Source: ZC4RG30 sp964417875 (lineage in GTDB: Bacteria; Pseudomonadota; Gammaproteobacteria; Steroidobacterales; Steroidobacteraceae). Taken from it: a stretch of 64,000 bases of DNA. The notes beneath the pieces are model-generated. The model searched no databases. It saw only the letters and a program-made list of their open reading frames with translations, and was not told the DNA's origin. The number at the start of each line of letters is the position of its first letter. Within the stretch, counting starts at the first letter, position 1. The stretch lies in NCBI GenBank assembly GCA_964417875.1, contig CAYQJU010000004.1, positions 1-64,000 on the forward strand, in the 5' to 3' direction. The position numbers and the translations under genes were made by a program. Shown in pieces: positions 33,787 to 42,112 of the stretch.

Positions 33787-34193
33787 TCTTGCGACTCCGT
33801 TCTGGTGGGCAGCGGCGGGGTGGAATCCGGGGCCGGCGGGGCGGACAGCAGCTCGGCGGCATCAAGTCCCAGGCGCTGGATGGTGGCGTGCACCTTCGGC
33901 CACTCCTGTTGCAGGAAGCGCGCCCGCTCATCCTTCAGCAGCGCGGTGCCGGCCCCCGGCGCCACGAACATGCCCAGTCCGCGGCGTTTCTCGACCAGCC
34001 CCTCGTCGGCGAGCTGCTGGTAGGCCTTGAGCACGGTCAGCGGGTTCAGGCGGTATTCGGCGGCCACCTGGCGCACCGAGGGCAGCGCCTCGCCTTCCTT
34101 CAGCACGCCCTCGAGCACCATCGCCACCACGCGGTCACGAAGCTGCCGGTAGATCGGCTGCGAGTCATCCCACTTGGCGTCGATCGGGCTCAA
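33783..34193 (-). CDS. GntR-family regulator, YtrA subfamily
   Basis: A 136-residue short GntR protein. The winged helix occupies residues ~10-78 (QPIYRQLRDRVVAMVLEG, then PSVRQVAAEYRLNPLTVLKAYQQL and GLVEKRRGLGMFV), followed by the ~45-residue dimerisation tail of the YtrA subfamily. These are usually repressors of their own ABC-transporter operon. The start is a TTG at 34193, fixed by AGGAG 6 nt upstream. The nearby ATG at 34198 gives only two codons. The ribosome-binding site overlaps the stop of the preceding small gene. The likely operator is the palindrome at 34591-34616. Confidence 0.92.
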   Translation of the reverse strand: MSPIDAKWDDSQPIYRQLRDRVVAMVLEGVLKEGEALPSVRQVAAEYRLNPLTVLKAYQQLADEGLVEKRRGLGMFVAPGAGTALLKDERARFLQQEWPKVHATIQRLGLDAAELLSAPPAPDSTPPLPTRTESQE

Positions 34194-34202
34194 GGCATTC
34201 TC

Positions 34203-34373
34203 CTAGTGCAGCAGCAGCAGCGGCGCGAGGCCGGCGAGCGTCAGGCCAATGGCCAGCACCGGGCTGGTCAGCAGCCCGGTTCGGCTGGCCTGCTTTTGTA
34301 TCCAGGATGAAACCGATCGGCGTACCGCGCGACGGTCTGGACCGGATATGGAACCAACGGTCAGGCTGGACAT
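34203..34373 (-). CDS. Small membrane protein (56 aa), second small gene of GntR-ABC-Mla run
   Basis: A 56-residue open frame. The N-terminal half is hydrophilic and basic (PDRRAVRRSVSSWIQKQASR) and the C-terminal 20 residues form one membrane helix (LAIGLTLAGLAPLLLL). It starts 5 bp after the stop of the preceding small gene and ends 9 bp before the TTG of the regulator. GGGAG lies about 9 nt upstream. I recognise no family. Position and composition support a real gene, perhaps a small accessory or sensing subunit of the ABC exporter. A longer 122-residue reading from 34571 is rejected. Confidence 0.6.
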   Translation of the reverse strand: MSSLTVGSISGPDRRAVRRSVSSWIQKQASRTGLLTSPVLAIGLTLAGLAPLLLLH

Positions 34374-34378
34374 CCGGG

Positions 34379-34552
34379 TCACACTCCCGGCTGGGGGGCG
34401 GCCTGCAGCTTCGCCACCTGCATGGCCGCGTCGGCGCCGGCGGTGAACACCAGCGTCACGCCGGTGAACAGGAAGCTGCTGGCAAGACAAGCCAGGACCA
34501 GGCCCAGCGTGGTGCGAGAGCGGTCGCGAACATTCCCTTCGACGATTCCCAT
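34379..34552 (-). CDS. Small membrane protein (57 aa), first gene of GntR-ABC-Mla run
   Basis: A 57-residue protein beginning MGIVEGNVRDRSRTTLG, followed by one clear membrane helix (about residues 16-40, LVLACLASSFLFTGVTLVFTA) and a short Ala/Gln tail. AAGGAG sits 8 nt before the ATG, an excellent ribosome-binding site. It is the first gene downstream of the predicted promoter and palindromic operator, with a leader of about 40 nt. B. subtilis ytr operons also begin with a very small protein (YtrG), but I see no sequence basis for calling homology. The gene is short enough to be missed by standard cut-offs. Confidence 0.7.
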   Translation of the reverse strand: MGIVEGNVRDRSRTTLGLVLACLASSFLFTGVTLVFTAGADAAMQVAKLQAAPQPGV

Positions 34553-34590
34553 GATGTGCTCCTTGCTTCATCAGGACCGATATGGCCCTG

Positions 34591-34616
34591 TGGTGTTGTA
34601 TTCAACTACAACACCA
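34591..34616. promoter_or_regulatory. Palindromic operator, probably for the YtrA-type GntR regulator
   Basis: Perfect 10-bp arms TGGTGTTGTA / TACAACACCA around a 6-bp centre. It lies between the divergent small-protein gene and mdh. The centre coincides with the predicted minus-strand -10 hexamer, so binding would occlude RNA polymerase. Confidence 0.8.
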
Positions 34617-34628
34617 AATCACCGTCAA
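34600..34628 (-). promoter_or_regulatory. Predicted promoter of the nine-gene minus-strand unit
   Basis: On the minus strand, TTGACG (34628-34623, five of six consensus matches) and TTGAAT (34605-34600, four of six) are separated by 17 bp. The predicted start point near 34593 gives a leader of about 40 nt with AAGGAG before the first small gene. Confidence 0.65.
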
Positions 34629-34687
34629 CACCTGCCTGCAGGAATGGGGAATTGCTGCCGCGGCCGGCCTCTGCCGTGGCGGGCGGG

Positions 34688-34693
34688 TAGAAT
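34688..34693 (+). promoter_or_regulatory. Possible mdh -10 element (TAGAAT)
   Basis: TAGAAT lies 28 nt upstream of the mdh ATG, allowing a short leader with a GGAGAAGAA ribosome-binding site. No clear -35 element is seen. Confidence 0.45.
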
Positions 34694-34721
34694 CGCGCAC
34701 CACCCATCTCGTGGAGAAGAA

Positions 34722-35699
34722 ATGAAGAAGCCCGTCACCGTGACGATCACCGGCGCCGCCGGCCAGATCGGCTATGCCCTCGCCTTCCGCGTCGCCTCCG
34801 GCCAGCTTCTGGGCCATGACCAGCCCGTGAACCTGCACCTGCTGGAAATCACGCCGACGCTGCCGGCCCTGCAGGGCGTGGTGATGGAACTGAACGACTG
34901 CGCCTTCCCGCTGCTGAACAAGGTAGTGGCCTCCGACGATGCGAAAGTCGCCTTCCGCGACTCGCAGGTGGGCCTGCTGGTGGGTGCGCGCCCGCGCGGC
35001 CCCGGCATGGAGCGTAAGGACCTGCTGCTGGCCAATGCGCAGATCTTCAGCGCGCAGGGCAAGGCCATGAACGAAGTGGCCGACCGCAACATCAAGGTGC
35101 TGGTGGTGGGCAATCCGGCCAACACCAATGCGCTGATCGCGCGCGCCAACGCGAAAGACCTGAACCCGCGCAACTTCACCGCGATGACGCGCCTCGATCA
35201 CAACCGCGGCCTGTCGCAGCTGGCCGAGAAGACCGGCACGCACACCACGGACATCCGCCGCTTCACCATCTGGGGCAACCACTCCTCGACGCAGTACCCG
35301 GACATCTCGCACACCACCATCGCGGGCAAGGCCGCGAAGTCGCTGGTGGACCAGAAGTGGGTGGAAGAGACCTTCATCCCGGTGGTGCAGCAGCGCGGCG
35401 CCGCCATCATCAAGGCGCGCGGCGCGTCGTCGGCTGCATCGGCCGCCGCCGCGGCCATCGACCATGTGCACACCTGGGTGAAGGGCACGGCCGAGGGCGA
35501 CTGGGTGTCGATGGCGGTTCCGTCCGACGGCAGCTATGGCATCAAGGAAGGCCTGGTGTATTCGTATCCGGTGACCACGAAGGACGGCGAATACTCCATC
35601 GTGCAGGGCCTGTCGATCGACGAGTTCAGCCGCAAGCGCATGGACCTGTCGGAGCAGGAATTGCGCGAGGAGCGCGATGGGGTGAAGGATCTGCTGTAA
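34722..35699 (+). CDS. mdh: Malate dehydrogenase
   Basis: A 325-residue NAD-dependent malate dehydrogenase of the citric acid cycle, of the longer cytosolic/Thermus-like type. The nucleotide site is TGAAGQIGYALAF. Substrate arginines are in GARPRGPGMERKDLL and in MTRLDHNRG. The catalytic Asp-His pair is in TRLDHNRG and IWGNHSSTQ, and VVGNPANTNA is conserved. GGAGAAGAA immediately precedes the ATG. The gene is divergent from the GntR-ABC-Mla unit and is followed about 65 bp downstream by a strong intrinsic terminator. Confidence 0.96.
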   Translation: MKKPVTVTITGAAGQIGYALAFRVASGQLLGHDQPVNLHLLEITPTLPALQGVVMELNDCAFPLLNKVVASDDAKVAFRDSQVGLLVGARPRGPGMERKDLLLANAQIFSAQGKAMNEVADRNIKVLVVGNPANTNALIARANAKDLNPRNFTAMTRLDHNRGLSQLAEKTGTHTTDIRRFTIWGNHSSTQYPDISHTTIAGKAAKSLVDQKWVEETFIPVVQQRGAAIIKARGASSAASAAAAAIDHVHTWVKGTAEGDWVSMAVPSDGSYGIKEGLVYSYPVTTKDGEYSIVQGLSIDEFSRKRMDLSEQELREERDGVKDLL

Positions 35700-35764
35700 C
35701 GGGCGGACTTCACCGGGCCTGCCCTCGCCGCTGGCGCGGGCACCCTGGGCCTCGATCCAGTGAG

Positions 35765-35797
35765 AACGGGCCGGTCACGTGACCGGCCCGTTTTTTT
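35765..35797 (+). terminator. Strong Rho-independent terminator after mdh
   Basis: A perfect 28-bp palindrome (14-bp arms, 35765-35778 and 35779-35792) with a GC-rich core, running directly into seven T residues (35791-35797). It ends mdh on the plus strand. It also lies just beyond the stop of the convergent TonB receptor gene and may act on both. Confidence 0.95.
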
Positions 35798-35820
35798 CCC
35801 GTCGGGCGCGGCGGCAGGCC

Positions 35821-38379
35821 TCAGAACCGCCGTTCGAACGACACCGCGAAGGTGCGCGGCAGCCCCGGCACGCCGGTCACCACACCGAGCGAGGTCGACA
35901 CATCGCTGACGGACTGGAAGTAGTACTTGTCCAGCACGTTCTGCACCTCCAGCGACACGCGCCAGTCGTCGTCGTCGATCCAGCTCACGCGCGCGTTGGT
36001 CAGGAAGCGGCTCGGGATCCGGGACCACGAGGTGTTCTCGGCACCAGTGAACAGCTCGTCCTGGTAGGCGCCATCGGCACGGAAACTCAGCGTGCCGCCA
36101 CCCAGCATGTGGTCATACTGCACGCCCAGCGAAGCGGCGAGCTCCGGCGTATAGGGCGTGATCCCGCTCCCGGGAATGCCGCTCAATGCCGTGCCTCCCT
36201 CCACGCCGCCCGCCCAGACAATGGTGCCATCGAGATATCCCTGCGTCGTGGGCGAGGTGTACTCGAAATCCAGGTAGCTCAGGCTGCCGTCGATCGACAA
36301 ACCACCGCCGGGATTGATCGTCGCCTCGAGCTCGAAACCCTTCACATCGGCTGACCCGATGTTGTCGGGCCGCAGGCAGGGCGTCGGCAGGATCGACTCC
36401 GGGCACACCGCCTTGCCCAGGATGATGTCCTCGTACTTGTTCAGGAACACCGCGCCATTCAGGCGCAGGCGCCGGTCGAGGAAGTCCGACTTGAAGCCCA
36501 CCTCATAGGTGGTGAGTGTTTCCGGATTGAACGGCAGGCGCTGGTCGGCGACGAAGGGGCGAGGGTTCACGCCGCCGCCCTTGAATCCGGTCGAGACCGA
36601 TGCGTAGGCGAGGAAATCCGGCGTGAACCGGTAGTCCCCGACCACCCGCCAGTCAGTACGGTCGCCCTTGAAGCTGCCGGTGATGCCATAGATGCCCGCG
36701 AGCAGGCAGTTCGGCTCGGTGAACATCTGGCAGGCGGCCGGATCCGGCGGCGGCACCGGAATCGAACCATCCGGGTTGGAGCGGTAGTAGGTGTAGTCCT
36801 TCTGGTCCTCGGTGTAGCGCAGGCCGGCAGTGAAGCTCAGCGCCTCGAGCGGATGGATGGTCGCCGTGGCAAACACCGCCGTGGTCTCGCTCGGTGTGGT
36901 GTCCGGGCCATGCAGGAAATCGATCGTCGCCGGCTGCACGTAGTTCAGGTCGACGCGCGCCGTGTACGTGCCCTTCTGGTCCAGGTAGAACGCGCCAACC
37001 GTACCCTCCATGAAGCCGCCGCCGGTCGCGAAGTTCACGCGCACCTCCGACGTGAAAGCGTGATGGTTCAGCTCGTTGTCGAGCTGCGCCACCGGGATGG
37101 GCGTTGCATCCTGGTCCTGGCCGAACTTCGAGTTGTACTTGCGATACGAGCCGATATAGACCAGTTGCAGGTTGTCGTTGAAATCATAGGCCACGTTCGC
37201 GGCGGTTCCCCAGCCCTGGAACTCCGTGACTGGCAGCGAGAAGTAGGGCTTGAACGGCGCCTGCGTCGTCGGCGCCATCGCGTCCATGAAGTTCGAGTAG
37301 CTCACGTAGCGGGGGTTCCAGCCCATCAGGTCGCCGCCGGTGTCACAGCTGTAACGACCCGCGGGCACGAATGCGCAGGACATGTTGACGGGATTGCCGT
37401 CGTTGCCGATGAGCCACGGGTTTCCGTAGACCGGCGGCGGGAACGATGACACCGAGCCGGATGCACCCACCGAGGCCGGGTCGAACACGGTGCCCGCCGG
37501 CGCCACCGCGCCCGCCGCGATCAGCACCGTCGGAATCGCCTCCGACCGCTCGCGCGTGTAGTCCATCGAAACATTCACTTCGAGCTGCTCGGCCGGCGTG
37601 TAGCGCAGCGCTGCCCGCGTGGCGAGGATGTTCTGCCCGCCCATGGTTTCATAGTCGGAATTGCCGCGCCCGCGGGTGGTGTTCTGCGGCACGTTCGAGC
37701 CGGGATGCGTCTGCCCATAGTCGAGCATGCCCACATAGCCGTCGCGTCCCCGGCTCATGCCGGAGATGCGCATCGCCAGCGTATCGCTGACGCGGAAATC
37801 GCCCATGCCGCGCACGGTCAGCTCGTTGAACGAGCCGTAGGACACGCGCAGCGAACCGGTGCCGTCGCCGGCGGGTTTGGCGCTGAACAGCTTGATGGCG
37901 CCGCCGATCGAGTTCTTGCCGGCCAGCGTGCCCTGCGGGCCACGCAGCACCTCGATGCGATCCAGGTCGATCAGCTCGAGCAGCGAGCTCGACAGCGTGG
38001 GGATGTAGACATCATCGACATACACGCCCACGCCGGGGTCGAGCGCGTAGTTGAAATCGACCTGGCCGACGCCGCGGATGAAGGCGATCAGGCCTGAACC
38101 GCCGTTCTGCGGCTGGGGTCGCAAGGTGACACTCGGCGCCTGGGCGGCCACATCGGCGATGCTGGTCTGGCCGCGCGCCTCCAGCATCTCGGCATTCACC
38201 GCGGTGATCGCGATCGGCGTGTCCTGCAGCAGCTGCTCGCGGAACTGCGCCGTCACCACCACTTCCTGCAGTACTTCCAGATTCCGTTCTGCGGCTGTCG
38301 CTGCCTGTTGCGCAATGATCGATGAAACCACGGCGAGCGCCACCGCGCGCGCCACCTGTGTGCGGGCTGGACTGGACAT
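35821..38379 (-). CDS. TonB-dependent outer-membrane receptor (copy 1)
   Basis: An 852-residue TonB-dependent transporter with a signal peptide (to about residue 29, ...ATAAE). The TonB box/plug start is LQEVVVTAQFREQLLQDTP. The plug includes VYVDDVYIP and the diagnostic IEVLRGPQGTLAGKNSIGGAI. A 22-strand barrel follows, ending RTFAVSFERRF with terminal Phe. The substrate is unknown, but the locus context suggests an organic, possibly sulfated, compound rather than iron. The ATG at 38379 has an AGGGGG upstream. It is a close paralogue of the next gene, which has exactly the same length. Confidence 0.93.
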   Translation of the reverse strand: MSSPARTQVARAVALAVVSSIIAQQAATAAERNLEVLQEVVVTAQFREQLLQDTPIAITAVNAEMLEARGQTSIADVAAQAPSVTLRPQPQNGGSGLIAFIRGVGQVDFNYALDPGVGVYVDDVYIPTLSSSLLELIDLDRIEVLRGPQGTLAGKNSIGGAIKLFSAKPAGDGTGSLRVSYGSFNELTVRGMGDFRVSDTLAMRISGMSRGRDGYVGMLDYGQTHPGSNVPQNTTRGRGNSDYETMGGQNILATRAALRYTPAEQLEVNVSMDYTRERSEAIPTVLIAAGAVAPAGTVFDPASVGASGSVSSFPPPVYGNPWLIGNDGNPVNMSCAFVPAGRYSCDTGGDLMGWNPRYVSYSNFMDAMAPTTQAPFKPYFSLPVTEFQGWGTAANVAYDFNDNLQLVYIGSYRKYNSKFGQDQDATPIPVAQLDNELNHHAFTSEVRVNFATGGGFMEGTVGAFYLDQKGTYTARVDLNYVQPATIDFLHGPDTTPSETTAVFATATIHPLEALSFTAGLRYTEDQKDYTYYRSNPDGSIPVPPPDPAACQMFTEPNCLLAGIYGITGSFKGDRTDWRVVGDYRFTPDFLAYASVSTGFKGGGVNPRPFVADQRLPFNPETLTTYEVGFKSDFLDRRLRLNGAVFLNKYEDIILGKAVCPESILPTPCLRPDNIGSADVKGFELEATINPGGGLSIDGSLSYLDFEYTSPTTQGYLDGTIVWAGGVEGGTALSGIPGSGITPYTPELAASLGVQYDHMLGGGTLSFRADGAYQDELFTGAENTSWSRIPSRFLTNARVSWIDDDDWRVSLEVQNVLDKYYFQSVSDVSTSLGVVTGVPGLPRTFAVSFERRF

Positions 38380-38438
38380 GAAACCCCCTGCTGGTTCTGA
38401 CGTTTTTCTCACATGATCAATGACACCCTGCATGCAAG

Positions 38439-38465
38439 CGAAAGGGGGCCTTTCGCCCCCTTTCG
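38439..38465 (-). terminator. Hairpin between the two tandem TonB receptor genes
   Basis: Perfect 11-bp arms CGAAAGGGGGC / GCCCCCTTTCG with a 5-nt loop, just downstream of the stop of receptor copy 2. No T-tract follows on the minus strand, so it may be a processing or stabilising structure or a weak terminator that sets the ratio of the two receptors. Confidence 0.5.
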
Positions 38466-38487
38466 CCCGATTGCCCCTTCCTTCAAA

Positions 38488-41046
38488 TCATTCGAAGGTC
38501 TTCTTCAGCGTCACGGCCCAGGTCCGCGGCTTGCCCGGCGAGCCATACACATGGCCCACCGCATAGGCATCGTTGACCTTGGTGCCGAGGTAGTACTTGT
38601 CGAACAGGTTCTTCACCTCGAAGGCCATGCCCCACCCGCTGGTGTTCGAATTCCAGGCGATGCGGGCATTCGACAGCGTGTAGCCGCCGATGCGGTTGTC
38701 CACGCTGAGCATGGTGATGGGGCCACCACCGCCGTTCTGGCTGTACTCGTTGGCCGGCGTGGCCACCACATCGTTCGGAATCAGCAGCTGCCGCACATTG
38801 CCCGCCTCGGTGAAGATCTCCGACTGGTAGGCCGTGTCGAAGCGGAAGCTGAGCCGTCCACCCCATACATCGTTGACGTTGTACTGCACGCCGACGCTGA
38901 ACTTCTGCTCCGGCGTATAGGGCGTGATGTCGTTCAGCCCGACGCCGGTGCCTGCGTCCTCGTTGATCTCCTTGTACTCAAAGTCGAGCAGGCTTGCCGA
39001 GACGTCGAACGAAAGATTGCGGATCGGATAGAAATAGGCCTCCAGCTCCGCGCCCCGCACCTCCGCCGAACCCACGTTGTCCGGACGCAGGCAGGGCGTA
39101 CGCTGCCCCTCCGGCAGATCGGCGCAGTACGTCGACAGCAGCACGATGTCGTTGTAGTCGAAGGCGAACGCCGCCACGTTCAGGCGCAGCCGGTTGTCGA
39201 AGAGGTCGGACTTGATGCCGACTTCATACGAGGTGATGGTCTCCGGCGTATGGGCCGTGGCCTGGCTGGGGAAGTACGGCCGCGCGTTGAAGCCGCCGGC
39301 ACGGTAGCCGGTCGCCACCTGGCCATAGGCCATGAGGTCATCCGTGAAACGGTAGTCCAGCGCCACGCGCCAGTCGGTCTGGCTTTTCTTGAACGTGGCC
39401 GTGGTGCCATTCACGCCGAACAGCAGGCAGTTGGGCTGGTTGCCGACATCGGTTGGACCTGCCAGGACAGGCGGATCCTGCAGGAAGAAGTTGCACGGCC
39501 CCTGCACATCCGAATAGTCCGGATTGTGGCGCAGGTATTCATATTCCTTCCTGTCCCAGGATTGGCGGATGCCGGCGGTCAGGTGCAGCCGCTCGGTGAA
39601 GTTCAGCGTGCCGTTGGCGAACAGCGCCTCGTTGCGAGACGGCGTGGGGTCTGGCCCATGGATGAAATCCAGCCCGCCGTAGGGAATGTCGATGCGGCCG
39701 GTATAGAAGCCGTCCGTGTCGAAGTAGAAACCGCCCACGGTGAAGTCCAGCATGCCCACGGTGCCGTTCAGGCGCAGCTCCTGGCTGATCTGCTCGTTGG
39801 TCTGCGTCTGGTTGAGCAGGTTGGCCGTCAGCGGCGAGCCGTCGACGTCATAGGCCCAGTCGGTCCACAGGTCGCGGTACGAGGTGATCGACAGCAGCGA
39901 GAAGCGGTCGTTCAGCCGCCAGTCCACCGACAGCGCCGTGCCCCAGTTGTCCAGGTCACGATGCGGGCTGAGCGACAGCGGCTTGTACGGCGACTGGGAG
40001 TCACCGGGATAGTGGTCCGCGTAAGTCGAATAGGTCACGTAGCGCGGGTCGTAGCCGGTCAGCGTGTCGCAGCTGTTCGGTCCGTAGGGCACGAACATGC
40101 AGTTGTAGGGAATGCCCTGGCCATCGGTGCCGGTCAGCCAGGGGCGCGAGGGATCGTTGTTGATCTGGCCGGCGGCATTGGCGTAGAGCAGCGTGGCCAC
40201 GCCCGCATCATTGCGCTCGCGCGTGAAGTCGGCCGACAGGTTGATGTCGAAGTCCGCATTCGGCTGCCAGCGGAACGCCACCTTGCCCGCCGACATTGCG
40301 ACACCGCCATCGCGGCCCAGCACCGGATCGAGGCCGGTGGCATTGGTGGGCACGTTGCTGCCGGGATGGGTCAGCGCATAGTCGAGCCGCTTGATGTAGC
40401 CGGTCTCGTTCTTCGTCACACCCGACACGCGCATCGCCAGCGTGTCGGTCAGCCGCACGTCATATATGCCGCGCAGGTCGAGGCGATTGTAGGAACCATA
40501 GGTCAGCTGCAGCGAGCCGGTGTCATCGCCGCGCGGGCGCACCGAATACATCTTGATCGCGCCGCCGATGGAGTTGCGGCCCGCCAGCGTGCCCTGCGGG
40601 CCGCGCAGGATTTCCACGCGCTCCACGTCCATCAGGTCGAGCAGCGAGCCGGTCAGCACCGGCAGGTAGACATCGTCGATATAGATGCCCACGCCGGGCT
40701 CAACCGCGAAGTTCGGATCGTTCTGGCCGATGCCGCGGATGTAGGCGATCAGGCCCGAGGCATATTCCTGGTTCTGCGCGGCCAGCGTGACGCTGGGCGC
40801 CTGCGCGGCGATCTCGGAGATCTCGGTCTGGCTGCGGGCCTGCAGCATGTCGCCGGTCACGGCGGTGATCGCCAGCGGCGTATCCTGCAGCCGCTGCTCG
40901 CGGAACTGCGCGGTGACCACGACCTCGGCCAGCTCCTCGAGTTCGCCCGACTCGGCGGCCAGGGCATTCTGCATCGGGAGCAGCACGGATGACGCCATGG
41001 CCAGAGCGACAGCACGGGACACCTGCGTTCGGACGGAAATCGGCAT
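38488..41046 (-). CDS. TonB-dependent outer-membrane receptor (copy 2)
   Basis: An 852-residue TonB-dependent transporter closely related to its downstream neighbour. Signal peptide to ~31 (...NALAAE), then LAEVVVTAQFREQRLQDTP, plug motifs IYIDDVYLP and VEILRGPQGTLAGRNSIGGAI, and a barrel ending RTWAVTLKKTFE. Differences concentrate in extracellular-loop-like parts of the barrel, suggesting related but distinct ligands. AGAGGA precedes the ATG at 41046. It is transcribed first, and copy 1 follows after 108 bp and a hairpin. Confidence 0.93.
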   Translation of the reverse strand: MPISVRTQVSRAVALAMASSVLLPMQNALAAESGELEELAEVVVTAQFREQRLQDTPLAITAVTGDMLQARSQTEISEIAAQAPSVTLAAQNQEYASGLIAYIRGIGQNDPNFAVEPGVGIYIDDVYLPVLTGSLLDLMDVERVEILRGPQGTLAGRNSIGGAIKMYSVRPRGDDTGSLQLTYGSYNRLDLRGIYDVRLTDTLAMRVSGVTKNETGYIKRLDYALTHPGSNVPTNATGLDPVLGRDGGVAMSAGKVAFRWQPNADFDINLSADFTRERNDAGVATLLYANAAGQINNDPSRPWLTGTDGQGIPYNCMFVPYGPNSCDTLTGYDPRYVTYSTYADHYPGDSQSPYKPLSLSPHRDLDNWGTALSVDWRLNDRFSLLSITSYRDLWTDWAYDVDGSPLTANLLNQTQTNEQISQELRLNGTVGMLDFTVGGFYFDTDGFYTGRIDIPYGGLDFIHGPDPTPSRNEALFANGTLNFTERLHLTAGIRQSWDRKEYEYLRHNPDYSDVQGPCNFFLQDPPVLAGPTDVGNQPNCLLFGVNGTTATFKKSQTDWRVALDYRFTDDLMAYGQVATGYRAGGFNARPYFPSQATAHTPETITSYEVGIKSDLFDNRLRLNVAAFAFDYNDIVLLSTYCADLPEGQRTPCLRPDNVGSAEVRGAELEAYFYPIRNLSFDVSASLLDFEYKEINEDAGTGVGLNDITPYTPEQKFSVGVQYNVNDVWGGRLSFRFDTAYQSEIFTEAGNVRQLLIPNDVVATPANEYSQNGGGGPITMLSVDNRIGGYTLSNARIAWNSNTSGWGMAFEVKNLFDKYYLGTKVNDAYAVGHVYGSPGKPRTWAVTLKKTFE

Positions 41047-41168
41047 TGAAAATCCTCTTTGTTGCTTGCAGGGCACGCCGGTGCCCTCTCTTCCATAAGT
41101 GACGGCGACAGGCTTGCTGTCGCAGGCGGAAACTAACGGACCAGCGGGTTACACTCTACGTATACCTA

Positions 41169-42023
41169 ATGCACAATCGGTTGCTGACGAGGCAGGTTTC
41201 CCGGGCATTTGTTGCAATTGCAACACTTGCGATGACGCTGCTGGCCACTGTGCCGGCCGGTGCGGCCGACGACCGCGCGGCGATCAGCACCATCAACCAT
41301 GCCTTCGCCACCGAGCTTGGCACCGGCGTCTATGACCTGGGCGGGCAGAGCATCTTCGTGCTGCGCGTCGTGCCGCGCATCCAGTGGCGCGAACCGCAGG
41401 ACGGACGGCCCGGCATCCGCTTCGTCGCGCCGGTGGCCGCAGGCTCCTTCGACTTCAATCCCTTCGATTCACTGCAGGCCGAAGTGCCAGGCCGCATCGA
41501 CAGCTTCAGCCTGATGCCGGGCGTGGAGTTCGACTTCCCGCAGGGCGGCGGCTGGACGCTGACACCATGGCTGCGCGCCGGCGCCAGCTTCTCCGACGGC
41601 CACAGCGATGGCTGGCTGTTCGGCGCCGGCACGCGGCTGAAATGGACCGGCGAGCGCGGCGGCGTGACCATCGATCGCGTGCATGAGCTGGTGCTGGCCG
41701 CGGTGGACTATCGCGCCGACCTGCCCGGCGACCGCTTCCTGCGCCTGCGCAATGCCGCGGACCTGCGCCGCCCGCTGCTGCGCGTGACCCGCACGCGCGA
41801 CCTGCTGGCCGGTGTCTATGTGATTGCCGACATCGTCACCGATCCGCCCGAGGCGCCGCTGGATGTCGGCACGCAGAGCCTGATGCAGATGGAACTGGGC
41901 GTGACCTTCAACACCGAGCCGCGGCCGCGCATCGGCAAGTGGCGCTGGCCGCGACTGGGCTTTGGCTATCGCATGGCCGGGGACTTCTCCGGCTGGCGCA
42001 TCGTGTTCGGTGCGCCGTTCTGA
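41169..42023 (+). CDS. Hypothetical exported protein, probably outer-membrane beta-barrel
   Basis: A 284-residue protein with a signal peptide (about residues 1-32, ...VPAGAA). The rest is rich in alternating strands (IFVLRVVPRIQWRE, SFSLMPGVEFDFPQGGGWTLTPWLRAGASF, GWLFGAGTRLKWTGERGG) and ends ...GWRIVFGAPF with a terminal Phe, the pattern of an outer-membrane barrel. I recognise no specific family. It is divergent from the TonB receptor pair, 122 bp away, and could belong functionally to the same uptake locus. No clear ribosome-binding site is seen. TATACC lies only 2 nt before the ATG and TACACT 13 nt before it. Confidence 0.7.
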   Translation: MHNRLLTRQVSRAFVAIATLAMTLLATVPAGAADDRAAISTINHAFATELGTGVYDLGGQSIFVLRVVPRIQWREPQDGRPGIRFVAPVAAGSFDFNPFDSLQAEVPGRIDSFSLMPGVEFDFPQGGGWTLTPWLRAGASFSDGHSDGWLFGAGTRLKWTGERGGVTIDRVHELVLAAVDYRADLPGDRFLRLRNAADLRRPLLRVTRTRDLLAGVYVIADIVTDPPEAPLDVGTQSLMQMELGVTFNTEPRPRIGKWRWPRLGFGYRMAGDFSGWRIVFGAPF

Positions 42024-42112
42024 AGGGACCGGCTCAGTCCAGCCCCATCCATCATGTCTCCTGCGTGCCCACGCCGATGAATCCGCTGCGTGTCATGCGC
42101 GCCCCCGCCGTG

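Noticed and set aside
34374..34571. 122-codon reading of the small-protein region from 34571
   Set aside because: The first 66 codons are an out-of-frame, Arg/His-rich reading through the first small gene, which has the better ribosome-binding site and a clear membrane helix.
38413..40992. 859-codon plus-strand open frame
   Set aside because: It is antisense to TonB receptor copy 2. Composition is Arg/His/Val/Ala-rich with no domain, and the minus-strand frame has full receptor motifs, signal peptide and ribosome-binding site.
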